Under the pieces are notes generated by a model that did not search any database, had not been told where the DNA came from, and saw only the letters and a list, made by a program, of their open reading frames with translations. A stretch of 64,000 nucleotides of DNA from Kibdelosporangium aridum. GTDB lineage: Bacteria; Actinomycetota; Actinomycetes; Mycobacteriales; Pseudonocardiaceae. The DNA lies in assembly GCF_900176515.1 (NCBI RefSeq), contig NZ_FWXV01000002.1, positions 806,001 through 870,000 on the forward strand, read 5' to 3'. The position numbers and the translations under genes are program-made. This document shows positions 8,835 to 18,268 of the stretch, piece after piece (position 1 is the first letter of the stretch; the number at the start of each line of letters is the position of its first letter).

Positions 8835-8857
8835 CCAGTTGCGGAGGGAACAACTGG
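8835..8857 (+). promoter_or_regulatory. hairpin abutting the ribosome binding site of the secreted hydrolase gene
   Basis: CCAGTTG and CAACTGG form a perfect 7-bp stem around a 9-base loop that itself contains GGAGGG. The 3' arm runs directly into the real GGAGGG used by the ATG at 8870. Such a stem could modulate ribosome access. Confidence 0.45.
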
Positions 8858-8869
8858 AGGGAAATTCAC

Positions 8870-11503
8870 ATGCGTCTGCTCAGGCTTATGCTGCCTGTGC
8901 TGGTCGTGGCTGGCTTGGCTACGCCCGCACAGGCGGCACAACCACCGGAAACGGCAGCGGGTTGGTCAGTCAGTGGCAGCGAGTTGATCTGGAAATCAGA
9001 GAAACCGCTGCCGGTCGGCGACGCCGCCATCGAATTCTGGGACGGCGACCGGCTGCTTGGCCGTCCCCGCCCGTCAGCCGACCATCGCACGTTCACACTC
9101 AGCACGACGGCCGCGGTCAACCCACGCGAGCTGTCCGTTCGTGCATCGGGCAAGCGACTGGACGTCGAAGAACCGCCGCGGCCGATGAAGACGCGGCCGC
9201 TGCCACCGCCCGCGCCGCAACCCGCGGGTGCCGTCGATCCCGGGGTGCCCGGCCCGTACAAGACGACGGCCGGTGAGTACACAGTGGACTCGATCAGGCT
9301 GCCGGACTACCCGCAAGCCATCGAGATGCAAGGTCTGGTCGTGGCACCGGTCGGCGCCCCTGGTCGCCGCCCGCTCGCCGTTTTCCTGCATGGCAGGCAC
9401 ACCACGTGCTACGACCCAGCGGATCCGGACTTCATCGACATCAGCTGGCCGTGTGCGCCGGGTAAGAAGGCCATTCCCAGCCATGCGGGCTACCAGCAAG
9501 CACAGCAACTGCTTGCTTCACAGGGCTACGTGACCGTTTCCATCTCGGCGAACGGGATCAACGGGCAGGACGCCAGCGTCCTTGACCTTGGCGCGCAGGG
9601 GCGTTCTTCCTTGGTACGCAGCCACTTGACTCGTTGGGCCGACTGGGCGGGCGCAGGCCGCGACTCCGCGCCGGACATCGTCAAGGCCGCACCCGTCGCC
9701 GACCTGTCGAACGTGTTCCTGATGGGCCACTCCCGCGGGGGCGAAGGCGTCAACCGAGCCGCGATCGACAGCCTCAACCCGCCGGCAGGCGACACCATCC
9801 CGACCCGCTGGAAAATCCGCGGCACGCTGCTGATCGGTCCAACGATCTTCGGCCACAACCCGGCACCGGACGTGCCGTCGGCCACGATCCTGCCCGGCTG
9901 CGACGGCGACGTCTCCGACCTGCAGGGACAGGTGTTCATCGACGCGACGCGGGGTGTCAGCCGTGGTGCCGCGTTGCACAGCGCGCTGTATTTCGTGGGC
10001 GCGAACCACAACTACTTCAACACCGAGTGGACGCCAGGTCAGGCCGCGGCACCGGCATGGGACGACTTCCGAGCGACCGACGACGCGGTGTGCACGCCAG
10101 GAACGCCGACCCGGCTCACCGCTGCACAACAACAGACCGCCGGTGCGACGTACATCGCAGCGGCCGCGCACCTCTTCGTCGGCGGCGACCGGCGCGTGCT
10201 TCCTCTGCTTGACGGCAGCGGCGTACGCGCACCATCGGCCGACCCGGCCCGTGTGCTCTCGCACGCCGTCGGTGGTGAGCGGATCTCGTTCGTCCTGCCT
10301 GACGGCGCCACCAAGACCAGCGGCGCCGCCCGAGTGTGCAAGCAGGTCACCAAGGACGAGACGCAGGGTTGTGGCCCCGATCCGCAGACGCACTTCGTCA
10401 GGTTGTGGGGTATCAGCGAGGATCCGGACCGGTTCGCGGTGGCGTTGTCCGGCTCGGGAACTGTGCAGCCCGCGCAGCCCGTGTCATTGGTCGGGTCACG
10501 CGACTTGGCGCTGCGGCTGATCGTGCCGCCGAACACCAAGGCCAACCAGTTCGACATCGCCGTCACGGACACCCGCGGCCGTAAGGCCCAATTGGGCTCG
10601 GTGACGCTCGACGGCCTCCCCGCGACGGAATTCGTGTCAGCACTGTGGGCTCAGGAAGTACGCGTCTCGTTGCCACGGCACGGCATCGACCTGCGTCAGA
10701 TCGCCTCGCTCGAGATCACGCCGCGTAGCAGCGGAACAGCCTGGCTGGTCGACGCGTATGGCTGGAACAACGGTTTGCCAGACCCGCGGCCGGGCCCGTT
10801 GGCGCGCGTGGATGTCGGTGCGACGGCTGTCCAGGAAGGTGACTCAGGGACGAAGACGTACCAGATTCCGGTCTCCGTGTCGGGCGACCGGGAAGGCACG
10901 GTCCGGCTGTTCATCGGCGGCGGGCAGGGCGAGTTCGAGACGCGCCTGGTCACGATCCAGCCCGGGCAGCACACGATCGAACTTCCCGTGCAGGTCACCG
11001 GCAACACCCGGTGGAGTTGGGGAGAACAGCACGACGTGTTCGCCAAAGCCGTCCGAGGCTCCGTGGCCGGCGCTTACGGCGGCGGGCTGTCCGTGCTCAA
11101 CGACGATCCCGCGCCCGAAATCACCGTCTCACCTGCCACGACCGCTGAGGGCGGCGCGTTGACGTGGACCGTGACGTCATCCGCGGTGGCCGACTCGCCG
11201 ATCTCGGTGTGGGGCAGGGCCATCGCGCCGGCACAAGGGCAGGAACTGTCGACCGTGGACGTGGACCCGCAGTGGTTCAAAGCGAACACCGGCGAGGAAG
11301 CGCTGCCCGCACGGCCGTTGTCGAGCACCCGGCTGTTCGTCTCCATAGAGATCCCAGCGGGCTCGCTGACCGGCGAAGCAAGCGTGCCGACGGTGGTGGA
11401 CACCGAGGCTGAACCCACCGAGTACGTCCACGTCAAGGCTCGCTCGTCGGTGAACCGCGAGAAGGAGATCGACCTCGTCGGCTCGGTGACCGGGCAGCCC
11501 TAG
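8870..11503 (+). CDS. secreted alpha/beta hydrolase with C-terminal Calx-beta-like domains
   Basis: 877 aa. The signal peptide is [22 protein letters not shown] with an AQA cleavage site. The alpha/beta hydrolase core has an oxyanion-type FLHGRH near residue 172 and the nucleophile elbow GHSRGG with Ser288. A candidate catalytic His is in VGANHNYFN. The C-terminal third (from about residue 640) has two Calx-beta-like repeats, recognised by EGDSG...VLNDDP and AEGG motifs, probably for adhesion or calcium binding outside the cell. The start is the ATG behind GGAGGG; 18 in-frame codons upstream are rejected. Lipase, esterase or polyester hydrolase activity is possible; the substrate is unknown. 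Confidence 0.8.
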   Translation: MRLLRLMLPVLVVAGLATPAQAAQPPETAAGWSVSGSELIWKSEKPLPVGDAAIEFWDGDRLLGRPRPSADHRTFTLSTTAAVNPRELSVRASGKRLDVEEPPRPMKTRPLPPPAPQPAGAVDPGVPGPYKTTAGEYTVDSIRLPDYPQAIEMQGLVVAPVGAPGRRPLAVFLHGRHTTCYDPADPDFIDISWPCAPGKKAIPSHAGYQQAQQLLASQGYVTVSISANGINGQDASVLDLGAQGRSSLVRSHLTRWADWAGAGRDSAPDIVKAAPVADLSNVFLMGHSRGGEGVNRAAIDSLNPPAGDTIPTRWKIRGTLLIGPTIFGHNPAPDVPSATILPGCDGDVSDLQGQVFIDATRGVSRGAALHSALYFVGANHNYFNTEWTPGQAAAPAWDDFRATDDAVCTPGTPTRLTAAQQQTAGATYIAAAAHLFVGGDRRVLPLLDGSGVRAPSADPARVLSHAVGGERISFVLPDGATKTSGAARVCKQVTKDETQGCGPDPQTHFVRLWGISEDPDRFAVALSGSGTVQPAQPVSLVGSRDLALRLIVPPNTKANQFDIAVTDTRGRKAQLGSVTLDGLPATEFVSALWAQEVRVSLPRHGIDLRQIASLEITPRSSGTAWLVDAYGWNNGLPDPRPGPLARVDVGATAVQEGDSGTKTYQIPVSVSGDREGTVRLFIGGGQGEFETRLVTIQPGQHTIELPVQVTGNTRWSWGEQHDVFAKAVRGSVAGAYGGGLSVLNDDPAPEITVSPATTAEGGALTWTVTSSAVADSPISVWGRAIAPAQGQELSTVDVDPQWFKANTGEEALPARPLSSTRLFVSIEIPAGSLTGEASVPTVVDTEAEPTEYVHVKARSSVNREKEIDLVGSVTGQP

Positions 11504-12186
11504 CGCTTCTTGGCCCGGTGCAGGGCCACCATTCCGAAAGTGAGGTTCATCCACTCGACGTCACTCCAGCCGGCCTTGGCGACGATCTCGGCAAGGCCGC
11601 GCTGGGAGTGCCAGTCCTTGATCGACTCGCCCAGGTAGCGGTACGCCTCGGGGTTTGACGACACGACCCTGGCGATGGTGGGCGCGACCCGCTTCATGCC
11701 CCAGTGGAAGACCGTGCGGAACGGCTTGAACCGCGGCTGGGAGAACTCGCAGACCAGCAGCCTGCCACCGGGCTTGACCACACGCCGCATCTCGGCGAGC
11801 GCGGCCTCGGTGTCGAAGAAGTTCCGGATCCCGAAGACCACGGTGACCGCGTCGAACGAGTCGTTGGCGAACGGCAGCCGCATGGCGTCCGCGGCGACCT
11901 TCGGCACCTCACGCGACGCGCCACTGCTGAGCATGCCGACCGAGAAGTCAGCGGCCACACACCAGGCACCGCCCCGCGCGAACGCGACCGTCGACACGCC
12001 CGTTCCCGCGGCCAGGTCGAGAATCCGCTCGCCCGGCTGGGCGTCGAGGACCCTCCTGGTCATCTCGCGCCAGCGCCGGTCGTATCCCAATGTGAGGACC
12101 GAGTTGGTCCGGTCGTACCCGCGCGCGACGCCGTCGAACATCTTGGCGACCTCGCGCGGCTTCTTCTCAAGGCTGGCACGGGACAT
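11500..12186 (-). CDS. menG: demethylmenaquinone methyltransferase
   Basis: 228 aa class I SAM methyltransferase of the UbiE/MenG family, which methylates demethylmenaquinone in the last ring-modifying step. Seen: [19 protein letters not shown] at the N-terminus, the SAM motif ILDLAAGTG and the C-terminal [10 protein letters not shown]. Its stop overlaps the end of the hydrolase gene by four bases (convergent). A TAGAGT -10 box lies six bases before the ATG, so the mRNA is probably leaderless. The men genes nearby support the assignment. Confidence 0.95.
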   Translation of the reverse strand: MSRASLEKKPREVAKMFDGVARGYDRTNSVLTLGYDRRWREMTRRVLDAQPGERILDLAAGTGVSTVAFARGGAWCVAADFSVGMLSSGASREVPKVAADAMRLPFANDSFDAVTVVFGIRNFFDTEAALAEMRRVVKPGGRLLVCEFSQPRFKPFRTVFHWGMKRVAPTIARVVSSNPEAYRYLGESIKDWHSQRGLAEIVAKAGWSDVEWMNLTFGMVALHRAKKR

Positions 12187-12192
12187 GACCGA

Positions 12193-12198
12193 ACTCTA
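12193..12198 (-). promoter_or_regulatory. menG -10 element, leaderless
   Basis: TAGAGT on the minus strand, six bases before the menG ATG, with no ribosome binding site between. This spacing predicts transcription starting at the start codon. Confidence 0.6.
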
Positions 12199-12295
12199 AG
12201 CGAGAACCGAGGTGCGCATGATGCCACCTGAGCACGCTCTAAGCCAGCAAATCCCCGAACGAGTGAAAGACCTGCCGAACCGCCATATCTGCCGG

Positions 12296-12301
12296 TAACT
12301 T
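12296..12301 (+). promoter_or_regulatory. -10 element of the 97-codon gene, leaderless
   Basis: TAACTT lies six bases before GTG 12308, and no Shine-Dalgarno is present. Confidence 0.5.
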
Positions 12302-12307
12302 GAACAT

Positions 12308-12601
12308 GTGAGCGAAAACGCCGTTCCGATAGAGGAGATGACACGTGCCGAACTACTCGACAACATCCGCCACTGCTTCACGAAGGCCCGCGCGGCGCAT
12401 GCTGCGTATCTCGCCGCCCTCGCCCGCCTCAGCCACCTGCGGAACTCGTTCTTCCCGGACCTCGCCGCGCTCGGCCTGCCTGAACCATGCCCGTACTTCG
12501 CCCCACCGACAACGGGCCTCAACCCGGCTGTGGATATCCCGCCCCAACTGGTCAGCGCGACCTCGGAGTTCGTCTGGGCGGCGCGAACTAGGCCAGGCTG
12601 A
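12308..12601 (+). CDS. small hypothetical protein, 97 aa
   Basis: Not recognised. Residues 10-50 form a predicted amphipathic helix (EELLDNIRHC-type then AHAAYLAALARLSHLR), followed by a Pro-rich tail with two further Cys-free turns. Codon usage is strongly GC3-biased, as in the neighbours, which argues for a real gene despite its size. A TAnnnT box six bases before the GTG fits leaderless expression. Its 3' end overlaps the convergent glycosyltransferase gene by 14 bases. Confidence 0.65.
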   Translation: MSENAVPIEEMTRAELLDNIRHCFTKARAAHAAYLAALARLSHLRNSFFPDLAALGLPEPCPYFAPPTTGLNPAVDIPPQLVSATSEFVWAARTRPG

Positions 12602-13697
12602 GCGCCTGCAGCATGCCCTCGACAGACGTGGGCCAGCTGAACTCCTCCGCCCGCGCCCGAGCCGCCTCCCGACGCCGCGACTCCGGAGCCTCGAGCAGGT
12701 CTTCCACCGCGTCGGCGAACGCGTCCGCGTGGTCGTCCACCGCGGCGCCACACCCTGGCCGAACAATCTCCCGGAGAGCCGATGATGCCGAAACCACGAC
12801 CGGAGTTCCCGACGCGAGTGCTTCCAGTGCCGCGAGTCCGAATGTCTCATGTGGACCTGGCGCCAAGGAGACGTCCGCCGTGGCAAGCAGTTGGGCGACG
12901 TCGGTGCGGGACTGAACGAACCCAAGGAACGTCACGGGCAGGCCCGTCGCGCGGCGGCGCAACGATCCCATGCTCGGGCCGTCACCGGCGACGACAAGTC
13001 TTGCACTGTGACCTTCGGAATGCAGTTGTGCCAACGTGTCCACACTGCGCTCAACGTGCTTCTCCGGCGAGAGTCGTCCACAGTGGATCAACAGGGTCTC
13101 CGCTCCGGCCGCCAGATCCTGTCTTAGCGACACCGATCTTCGGGCCGGGGTGAAGGTGGACAAGTCGACACCGAGCGGGACTCGCCGGACGTTCGTCACG
13201 CCGATGCGGTCGAACTCCTCACGAGCGAATTCCGTCGTGCACACCACGGTGTCGTAGTACCCGGCCATTCGGCGGTTGGCCCGGTCGGCGACGTCGCGCG
13301 CCCATCGCGGTGGAAGGAGGAACTGTTCGAGCAACCTGTCCAGGCGTTCGTGGGAGATGACCACGCTCGGCACGCCGTGGCTTCGGGCCCATCGGCCCAT
13401 GCCGCGCAACGTCAGGCGGTCCGAGACTTCGAGGCGGTCGGGTTCGAGGCGGGTCAGCAAGGTCCGTACGCGCCACGGGTCGACAGCCCGGTAGCCCCCG
13501 GTGCCCGGGATTCTGGGGGCTGGCAACGTAATCCGGCGCACGCCGTTGGGCATCGGCTCGTCGGCATAGCCGGAGCCGGGGACGACAAGGACCACGTCAT
13601 GGCCCTGCGCGCAGTACCCGGCACCCAGGTGGTGCAGCGCGGTCCGTAACCCGCCGGACTTCGGACCGTAGAAGTTGGCGAGCTGGACAACGCGCAT
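12588..13697 (-). CDS. GT4-family glycosyltransferase
   Basis: 369 aa retaining glycosyltransferase, GT-B fold. N-terminal [20 protein letters not shown] is the acceptor-side loop, and the C-terminal donor domain has the EX7E motif in PHETFGLAALEALASG. The start ATG overlaps the stop of the upstream mgtA-like gene (TGATG), so the two are coupled. Synteny with the M. tuberculosis mgtA-menG region suggests a role in mannolipid or cell-envelope glycan assembly. Donor and acceptor cannot be read from sequence. Confidence 0.88.
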   Translation of the reverse strand: MRVVQLANFYGPKSGGLRTALHHLGAGYCAQGHDVVLVVPGSGYADEPMPNGVRRITLPAPRIPGTGGYRAVDPWRVRTLLTRLEPDRLEVSDRLTLRGMGRWARSHGVPSVVISHERLDRLLEQFLLPPRWARDVADRANRRMAGYYDTVVCTTEFAREEFDRIGVTNVRRVPLGVDLSTFTPARRSVSLRQDLAAGAETLLIHCGRLSPEKHVERSVDTLAQLHSEGHSARLVVAGDGPSMGSLRRRATGLPVTFLGFVQSRTDVAQLLATADVSLAPGPHETFGLAALEALASGTPVVVSASSALREIVRPGCGAAVDDHADAFADAVEDLLEAPESRRREAARARAEEFSWPTSVEGMLQALSLA

Positions 13698-14809
13698 CAC
13701 GCCACCTGAGCCAGCTGGGTCACCGCGCTGTAGTGCCCCATCAGTTGATCGCACACGGCCGTCCACGTGCGGTCTTGGACGGCACGGCGTCCCGCAGTGG
13801 CCAGGCGGGTGCGCAGTGCCGGGTCAAGCAGTTCCGTGACGGCCGGACGCAGTTCCGTGTCCATGTCCTGAAGGAGGAAACCCGTCTTGCCGTGATCTAC
13901 CAGGTCACGCGGTCCACCCGAGTCAGGGGCGAGCACGGGCAGGCCGGAGGCCATTGCCTCTTGGACGGCCTGGCAGAACGTCTCGTGTGGCCCGGTGTGC
14001 ACGAACACGTCCAGGCTGGCGTAGGCCTCGGCGAGGGGCACGCCTGTCCGGAACCCGAGGAAGGCCGCTTGCGGCAGCTTTTCCCGCAGGTTGTCCGTGT
14101 CGGGGCCGTCGCCGACGACCACCAGCCGGACGCCGGGCATGCCGCTCAGCGCGGCCAGCTTGGCGACCTGTTTCTCCGGGGCCAGTCGCCCGACGTAGCC
14201 GACGAGCACCTCGCCGGTGGGTGCCAGCTCGCGGCGGAGTTGGCTGTCGCGGCGGCTGGGGTTGAACAGGTTCGTGTCGACGCCTCTGCCCCAGCGGTGG
14301 ACGCGTGGGATGCCGTGCTCGACCAGGGAGCGCACGGCGTCGGTCGAGGGCGCCAGGGTCCGGTCGGCGAGGGTGTGCAGCCTGCGGATCCACCGCCAGG
14401 CCACGGCCGCACCCCGGGCAAGGCCATACGAGGAGGCGAATCCGGCCACGTCGGTCTGGTAGACCGCCACAGTCGGCACGTCCAGCAGGCGCGCGGCTCG
14501 TAGCCCGCCCGCGCCGAGCACGAATGGCGATGCCAAGTGCACGACATCGGGCTCGAAATCCAACAGGGCCGAGGTGATCCGCGGCCCTGGCAGACCGATG
14601 GGAAGGGAGGTGACGACCGGGACGTCGACCGCACGGGTCCGGACGACCGGGGCGTGCAGATAGCTGTCCGGCCCAGGGCCAGGAGCGACCACGAGTGCCT
14701 CGTGACCGTGGTCACGCAGGTACTCGACAACGCGGAGAACGGAGTTCGTCACGCCGTTCACCTGCGGCAGAAAGCTCTCGGTGACGATGGCGACTCGCAC
14801 GGACCTCAC
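13697..14809 (-). CDS. mgtA: GDP-mannose-dependent alpha-mannosyltransferase, MgtA-like
   Basis: 370 aa GT4 enzyme, close in length and position to mycobacterial MgtA (upstream of menG), which mannosylates glucuronosyl diacylglycerol. Seen: N-terminal [18 protein letters not shown], the [13 protein letters not shown] segment, and EX7E in [16 protein letters not shown]. Start GTG 14809 is uncertain: GTG 14800 has GAGG just before it and may be the true start. It is the first gene of a two-gene unit with the next GT4 gene. Confidence 0.8.
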   Translation of the reverse strand: MRSVRVAIVTESFLPQVNGVTNSVLRVVEYLRDHGHEALVVAPGPGPDSYLHAPVVRTRAVDVPVVTSLPIGLPGPRITSALLDFEPDVVHLASPFVLGAGGLRAARLLDVPTVAVYQTDVAGFASSYGLARGAAVAWRWIRRLHTLADRTLAPSTDAVRSLVEHGIPRVHRWGRGVDTNLFNPSRRDSQLRRELAPTGEVLVGYVGRLAPEKQVAKLAALSGMPGVRLVVVGDGPDTDNLREKLPQAAFLGFRTGVPLAEAYASLDVFVHTGPHETFCQAVQEAMASGLPVLAPDSGGPRDLVDHGKTGFLLQDMDTELRPAVTELLDPALRTRLATAGRRAVQDRTWTAVCDQLMGHYSAVTQLAQVA

Positions 14810-14955
14810 GATGATCGGACATCCGAGCAGACCGGCGACGGGCGAATGACGTGCCGGGGAACGAAGCCGAAACTTCCAACGTGTGGTCTTGCGATCCTTC
14901 GCTGGTCACCTTCCGGTCGCGTACCGGACACCCAGCGCGGTCACTCTAGGTCGGC

Positions 14956-15801
14956 ATGACCCTCTTGTCGTCGCGCCCGCCCAGGCCAGTTGAGCCGGGA
15001 CTCTTGTCACGGGCACTGGAAGTAGCCGGCCGGCTGGCCAACGACGCCACCGACGTGATCACCGCGACAGCGGGCCGGGGTGCGCGCCCCGGCGGCAAGG
15101 ACTCACCGTTCGACTGGGTCACCGACACCGACCGGACCCTGGAACGGCACACCCGTCGGGTGCTGACGTCCGAGTTCCCCGGCATGCCGGTGGTCGGGCA
15201 GGAGTTCGGCGCCGACATCGGCTCGGACGCCGCCGAGTACCGCTGGGTTGTCGACCCGGTGGACGGCACGGCGAACTACGTCGCGGGCGTGCCGTGGTGC
15301 GCGTACAGCCTGGCTTTGGTGGACGCGGCGGGCCCGGTGGTGGGGGTCGTGGCGGATCCGTACCGCGGGCAGATCTACGCGGCCGCACGTGGCCGTGGTG
15401 CCCGTGCCAACGGCGTCCAGGTATCGCTGACCGACCGGTTCACCACAGCAGGAGCGATCGTCTGCACCGAGCTCACCCGAACCGGGCCATGGCCAGGGAT
15501 GGGCGGGTTCATCGAGCGCGCGGCGCGAGCCCACGCGGGCGTCCGCGTCCTGGGCTCAGCGGCCCTGGCGATCGCCCAGGTCGCCCTAGGCCACGCGGCC
15601 GCGGCCGTACTGCACAGCTACCACGAGTGGGACGTCGCCGGCGCGGTCGCCTTGGCGATCGAAGCGGGTGCGTCGGTCCTCGACCGGCACGGCGAAGACA
15701 CCGCGTTGCCGGTGGACGGCCTGTTGGTCGCAGCGCCCGGAGTCTCCGACGAGGTGCTCACTTGGTGGCAGGAGACAGCGACTGCAGTGGATTCCGTCTG
15801 A
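14956..15801 (+). CDS. inositol monophosphatase family protein
   Basis: 281 aa Mg-dependent phosphatase of the IMPase/FBPase/CysQ superfamily. Seen: metal-site motif VVDPVDGTANYV, the second metal motif HEWDVAGAVALA, and GQEFG at the first-helix position. AGG precedes the ATG. It could act on inositol phosphate (feeding phosphatidylinositol and mycothiol) or on fructose-bisphosphate or PAP; the motifs do not separate these. The 3' end overlaps the convergent DUF3592 gene by 44 bases. Confidence 0.88.
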   Translation: MTLLSSRPPRPVEPGLLSRALEVAGRLANDATDVITATAGRGARPGGKDSPFDWVTDTDRTLERHTRRVLTSEFPGMPVVGQEFGADIGSDAAEYRWVVDPVDGTANYVAGVPWCAYSLALVDAAGPVVGVVADPYRGQIYAAARGRGARANGVQVSLTDRFTTAGAIVCTELTRTGPWPGMGGFIERAARAHAGVRVLGSAALAIAQVALGHAAAAVLHSYHEWDVAGAVALAIEAGASVLDRHGEDTALPVDGLLVAAPGVSDEVLTWWQETATAVDSV

Positions 15802-16237
15802 ACAACGGCCCGTATCGCTTCATCCACCACAGGATGGGCAAGATCACGAGCCACATGAACAACACCAACGTGCCCGCAGGCATCAACGTCAGGTAGGCGC
15901 CCCGACCCGCGACCTTGACCAGGTCAGGCTTGGCCGCGTCGTACTCGATCTCAACCAACTGCCCCTGCTGCAACCCGGCGGGATACCCGACGCCATCGGG
16001 CGGAATGTGGTCGGCACCGTCCGGAGTCTGGTAGCGCACCAGCGTGCGATCGAAGGACACCGACAAGACCTCGGCAGTGGTCCGCACCGCCCGCGAGTTC
16101 AACCCCGCGTCCTCCCGATACGCCCCAATCACCAGGACAACGGCAAGCAAAGTCACCGTGGCACCGATCGACACCAACACGATCGCCGCGATCCGACGCA
16201 CCCGCGCCGCCCGACCCTCCGCCGCATCAACTGGCAC
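15758..16237 (-). CDS. DUF3592 membrane protein
   Basis: 159 aa with two transmembrane helices (about residues 15-37 and 118-140) flanking a DUF3592 domain. The pattern DRTLVRYQTPDG...GVGYPAGLQQGQLVEIEYDAAKPDLVKVAG is typical. I set the start at GTG 16237, where TACAGT stands six bases upstream (leaderless); the frame extends 58 codons further but through low-complexity repeat DNA. Function unknown. Confidence 0.75.
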   Translation of the reverse strand: MPVDAAEGRAARVRRIAAIVLVSIGATVTLLAVVLVIGAYREDAGLNSRAVRTTAEVLSVSFDRTLVRYQTPDGADHIPPDGVGYPAGLQQGQLVEIEYDAAKPDLVKVAGRGAYLTLMPAGTLVLFMWLVILPILWWMKRYGPLFRRNPLQSLSPATK

Positions 16238-16243
16238 GCCCGC

Positions 16244-16249
16244 ACTGTA
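16244..16249 (-). promoter_or_regulatory. -10 element of the DUF3592 gene, leaderless
   Basis: TACAGT on the minus strand, six bases before GTG 16237. Confidence 0.5.
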
Positions 16250-16338
16250 CCGACCAACCAATGAACCCCCACCCCACCGCCAACCCGTCAACGACCAGGC
16301 CCCAACGCCACCCCTCAGCCACAGTCCCACCAGCATGA

Positions 16339-16620
16339 CCACGACCAACCCGGGCCATGGCCCGCCTCGCCCCACCCGCACGCCACCGACAAGCCAACGC
16401 TCGGCAATCAACCCTCAGTTCCAGCCATAACTAGCGTGATCGCGACCAGCACGCCCATAACCTGCCTCGACCCACCCGCATGCCGTCGATACGCCAAGGC
16501 TCGGCAATCGACCCTCAGATCTGGCCATGACAAGCTTTGGATGTGACCGGCCTTGGCCTACCCGCTTGCTGCCGGTAGGCCAAGGCTCGCAATCAACTAG
16601 TTGTGGTCGTGACCAGCGTG
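16339..16620. repeat. three imperfect direct repeats of about 100 bp
   Basis: Units begin near 16339, 16439 and 16539. The shared core CCAASGCTCGGCAATC recurs at 16394, 16494 and 16580 (spacings of 100 and 86), followed by ACCCTCAG in the first two and then a GTGACC/GCGACC block. The third copy runs into the end of the M1 peptidase gene, whose stop is at 16597. Apart from these repeats I see no gene in 16238-16596. Confidence 0.7.
16550..16586 (-). terminator. terminator-like hairpin after the M1 peptidase gene
   Basis: GCCTTGGCCTACC and GGTAGGCCAAGGC form a perfect 13-bp stem with an 11-base loop, starting 11 bases past the peptidase stop. There is no T-tract, as is usual in actinomycetes. 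Confidence 0.65.
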
Positions 16621-18171
16621 GTCATGAGCTGCGTGGTCATGCCCTGCGTGGTCGTGGTCCAGGTGGTTGGTGCGCACCAGGACGTCACGGGTCAGGTCGA
16701 GCTTTTCGATCGCCTTCGGCGGCGTGGCCGCACTCGCCGTGCGGGCTGCTGCCGTGGGGTTGCCGAGGTCTTCGGGGGACGGCTTGCCCTTGGTGAACAG
16801 CCAGGTCTGGAACAGGGCGAACAGCGGCTTGCCGGAGATCCGCTCGGCCAGTGCGATGAACTCCTCGATCTTGCCGTTTCCGTTCTTCTTCGTCGCCTGC
16901 CAGATCTTCAGGGTCTCGAAGAAGGCCTCGTCGCCCACCGCGTTGCGGAACGCGTGCACTGCGAGCGCTCCGCGGTCGTACACCGCGATGTTGAACTCGT
17001 TGCCCGCGCCGGGCTCGCCGACGACGAACTGCCAGAACGGGTCCTCGGCGGGACGGCGGTCGTAGTAGTACTGCGCGATCTCCGCCGCCGTGCCCTCGGC
17101 CTGGTTTTCGGCCCAGAGCCACTCCGCGTACCGTGCGAAGCCCTCGTTCAGCCAGATGTCACGCCAGGTCTTCACCGACACCGAGTCGCCGAACCACTGG
17201 TGCGCCATCTCGTGTGCGACGACGCTGGTGTTCGCACCGCGCGGGAAGAACAGTGTGCTGTACACCGGCCTGGTCTGGGTTTCCAGCGCGAAACCGATGC
17301 CCGTGGAGGCGACACCACCTTGGGCCTCGAACGGGTACGGGCCGAACTGGGTCTCCAGGAACTCGGTCACCTCGGGCGTGCGCTCGATGCTGGCCCGTGC
17401 GGCCGGGCCGTTGGCGCCCAGGTCCTCGCCGTAAGCGCTGACCACTGGTTGGCCGTTCGGCGCTGTGCTGCTGCGGATCTCGTACTGGCCGATCGCGAGG
17501 AAGGCCAGGTAGGTCGCCTGCTGGCTCACTGTGCGCCAGTTCCACCGGATCCAGCCGTTCAGGGTCTGCTGGGTTCCGGCGAAGGTTCCGTTCGACAACG
17601 CCTCGACGCCTTGCGGCACAACGATGGACACGTCGTACGTCGCTTTGTCCGTCGGGTGGTCGCTGCTCGGGAACCACCACTGCGCGATGTGCGGCTCGTC
17701 CACCGCGAGTGCGCCGTCGGGCGTCTTCTTCCAGTAGTTGGCGCCCTTCGCGTCCTTCACTGTGGACGGCTTGCCTTCGTACTGGACGACGATCGTGAGG
17801 TTCTGGTTGTTGCCGATCGGCGACGGCGGCGTCACCGTCACCTCACCGGTGTTCGCGGTCGTGCGCGACAGGAAGTTGTTGACCCGCACCGACTTGATCG
17901 GCAGCAGCAGGTCGAGGTTGAGGCTGGACAGCTCCTGCGTGGAGCGCGCCAGGATCGTGGTCGTCCCGGTCAGCAGGTCCGTCGCAGGGTTGTAGGTGAT
18001 CCGGATGTTGTAGTGGGAAACGTCGTATCCGCCGTTGCCGTCGTTGGGGTAATACGGATCCCCGACGCCCGGTGCGCCTGGTGTCGGCGCGGCACTTGCG
18101 GTCGTTCCGAATAACGCCGTGACGAGTCCGGCCGCGGTTGCGGCGATCGCCACTCTGGATCGCTGAAGCAA
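16597..18171 (-). CDS. secreted M1 family metallopeptidase with His-rich tail
   Basis: 524 aa gluzincin. Signal peptide RSRVAIAATAAGLVTALFG...TASA. The zinc site is HEMAH (His320, Glu321, His324) with Glu343 in LNEGFARY eighteen residues on. The exopeptidase GxMEN motif is replaced by GGVAST...FALETQ, as in related secreted bacterial enzymes. The C-terminus ends in repeated HDHAGHDH blocks, likely metal-binding. I prefer TTG 18171, eight bases after GGAGGGGG; the longer TTG at 18189 would put that ribosome site inside the gene. Three ~100-bp repeats follow the gene. Confidence 0.88.
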   Translation of the reverse strand: MLQRSRVAIAATAAGLVTALFGTTASAAPTPGAPGVGDPYYPNDGNGGYDVSHYNIRITYNPATDLLTGTTTILARSTQELSSLNLDLLLPIKSVRVNNFLSRTTANTGEVTVTPPSPIGNNQNLTIVVQYEGKPSTVKDAKGANYWKKTPDGALAVDEPHIAQWWFPSSDHPTDKATYDVSIVVPQGVEALSNGTFAGTQQTLNGWIRWNWRTVSQQATYLAFLAIGQYEIRSSTAPNGQPVVSAYGEDLGANGPAARASIERTPEVTEFLETQFGPYPFEAQGGVASTGIGFALETQTRPVYSTLFFPRGANTSVVAHEMAHQWFGDSVSVKTWRDIWLNEGFARYAEWLWAENQAEGTAAEIAQYYYDRRPAEDPFWQFVVGEPGAGNEFNIAVYDRGALAVHAFRNAVGDEAFFETLKIWQATKKNGNGKIEEFIALAERISGKPLFALFQTWLFTKGKPSPEDLGNPTAAARTASAATPPKAIEKLDLTRDVLVRTNHLDHDHAGHDHAAHDHAGHDHN

Positions 18172-18268
18172 TTCGGTTGCCCCCTCCAATTCGCGAAAGG
18201 TGCAGTCGAACCTAATCGGGCGATCGGGTCGCGAATACCCACCAAAGTGGCTATCTCACAAGGCGAGA

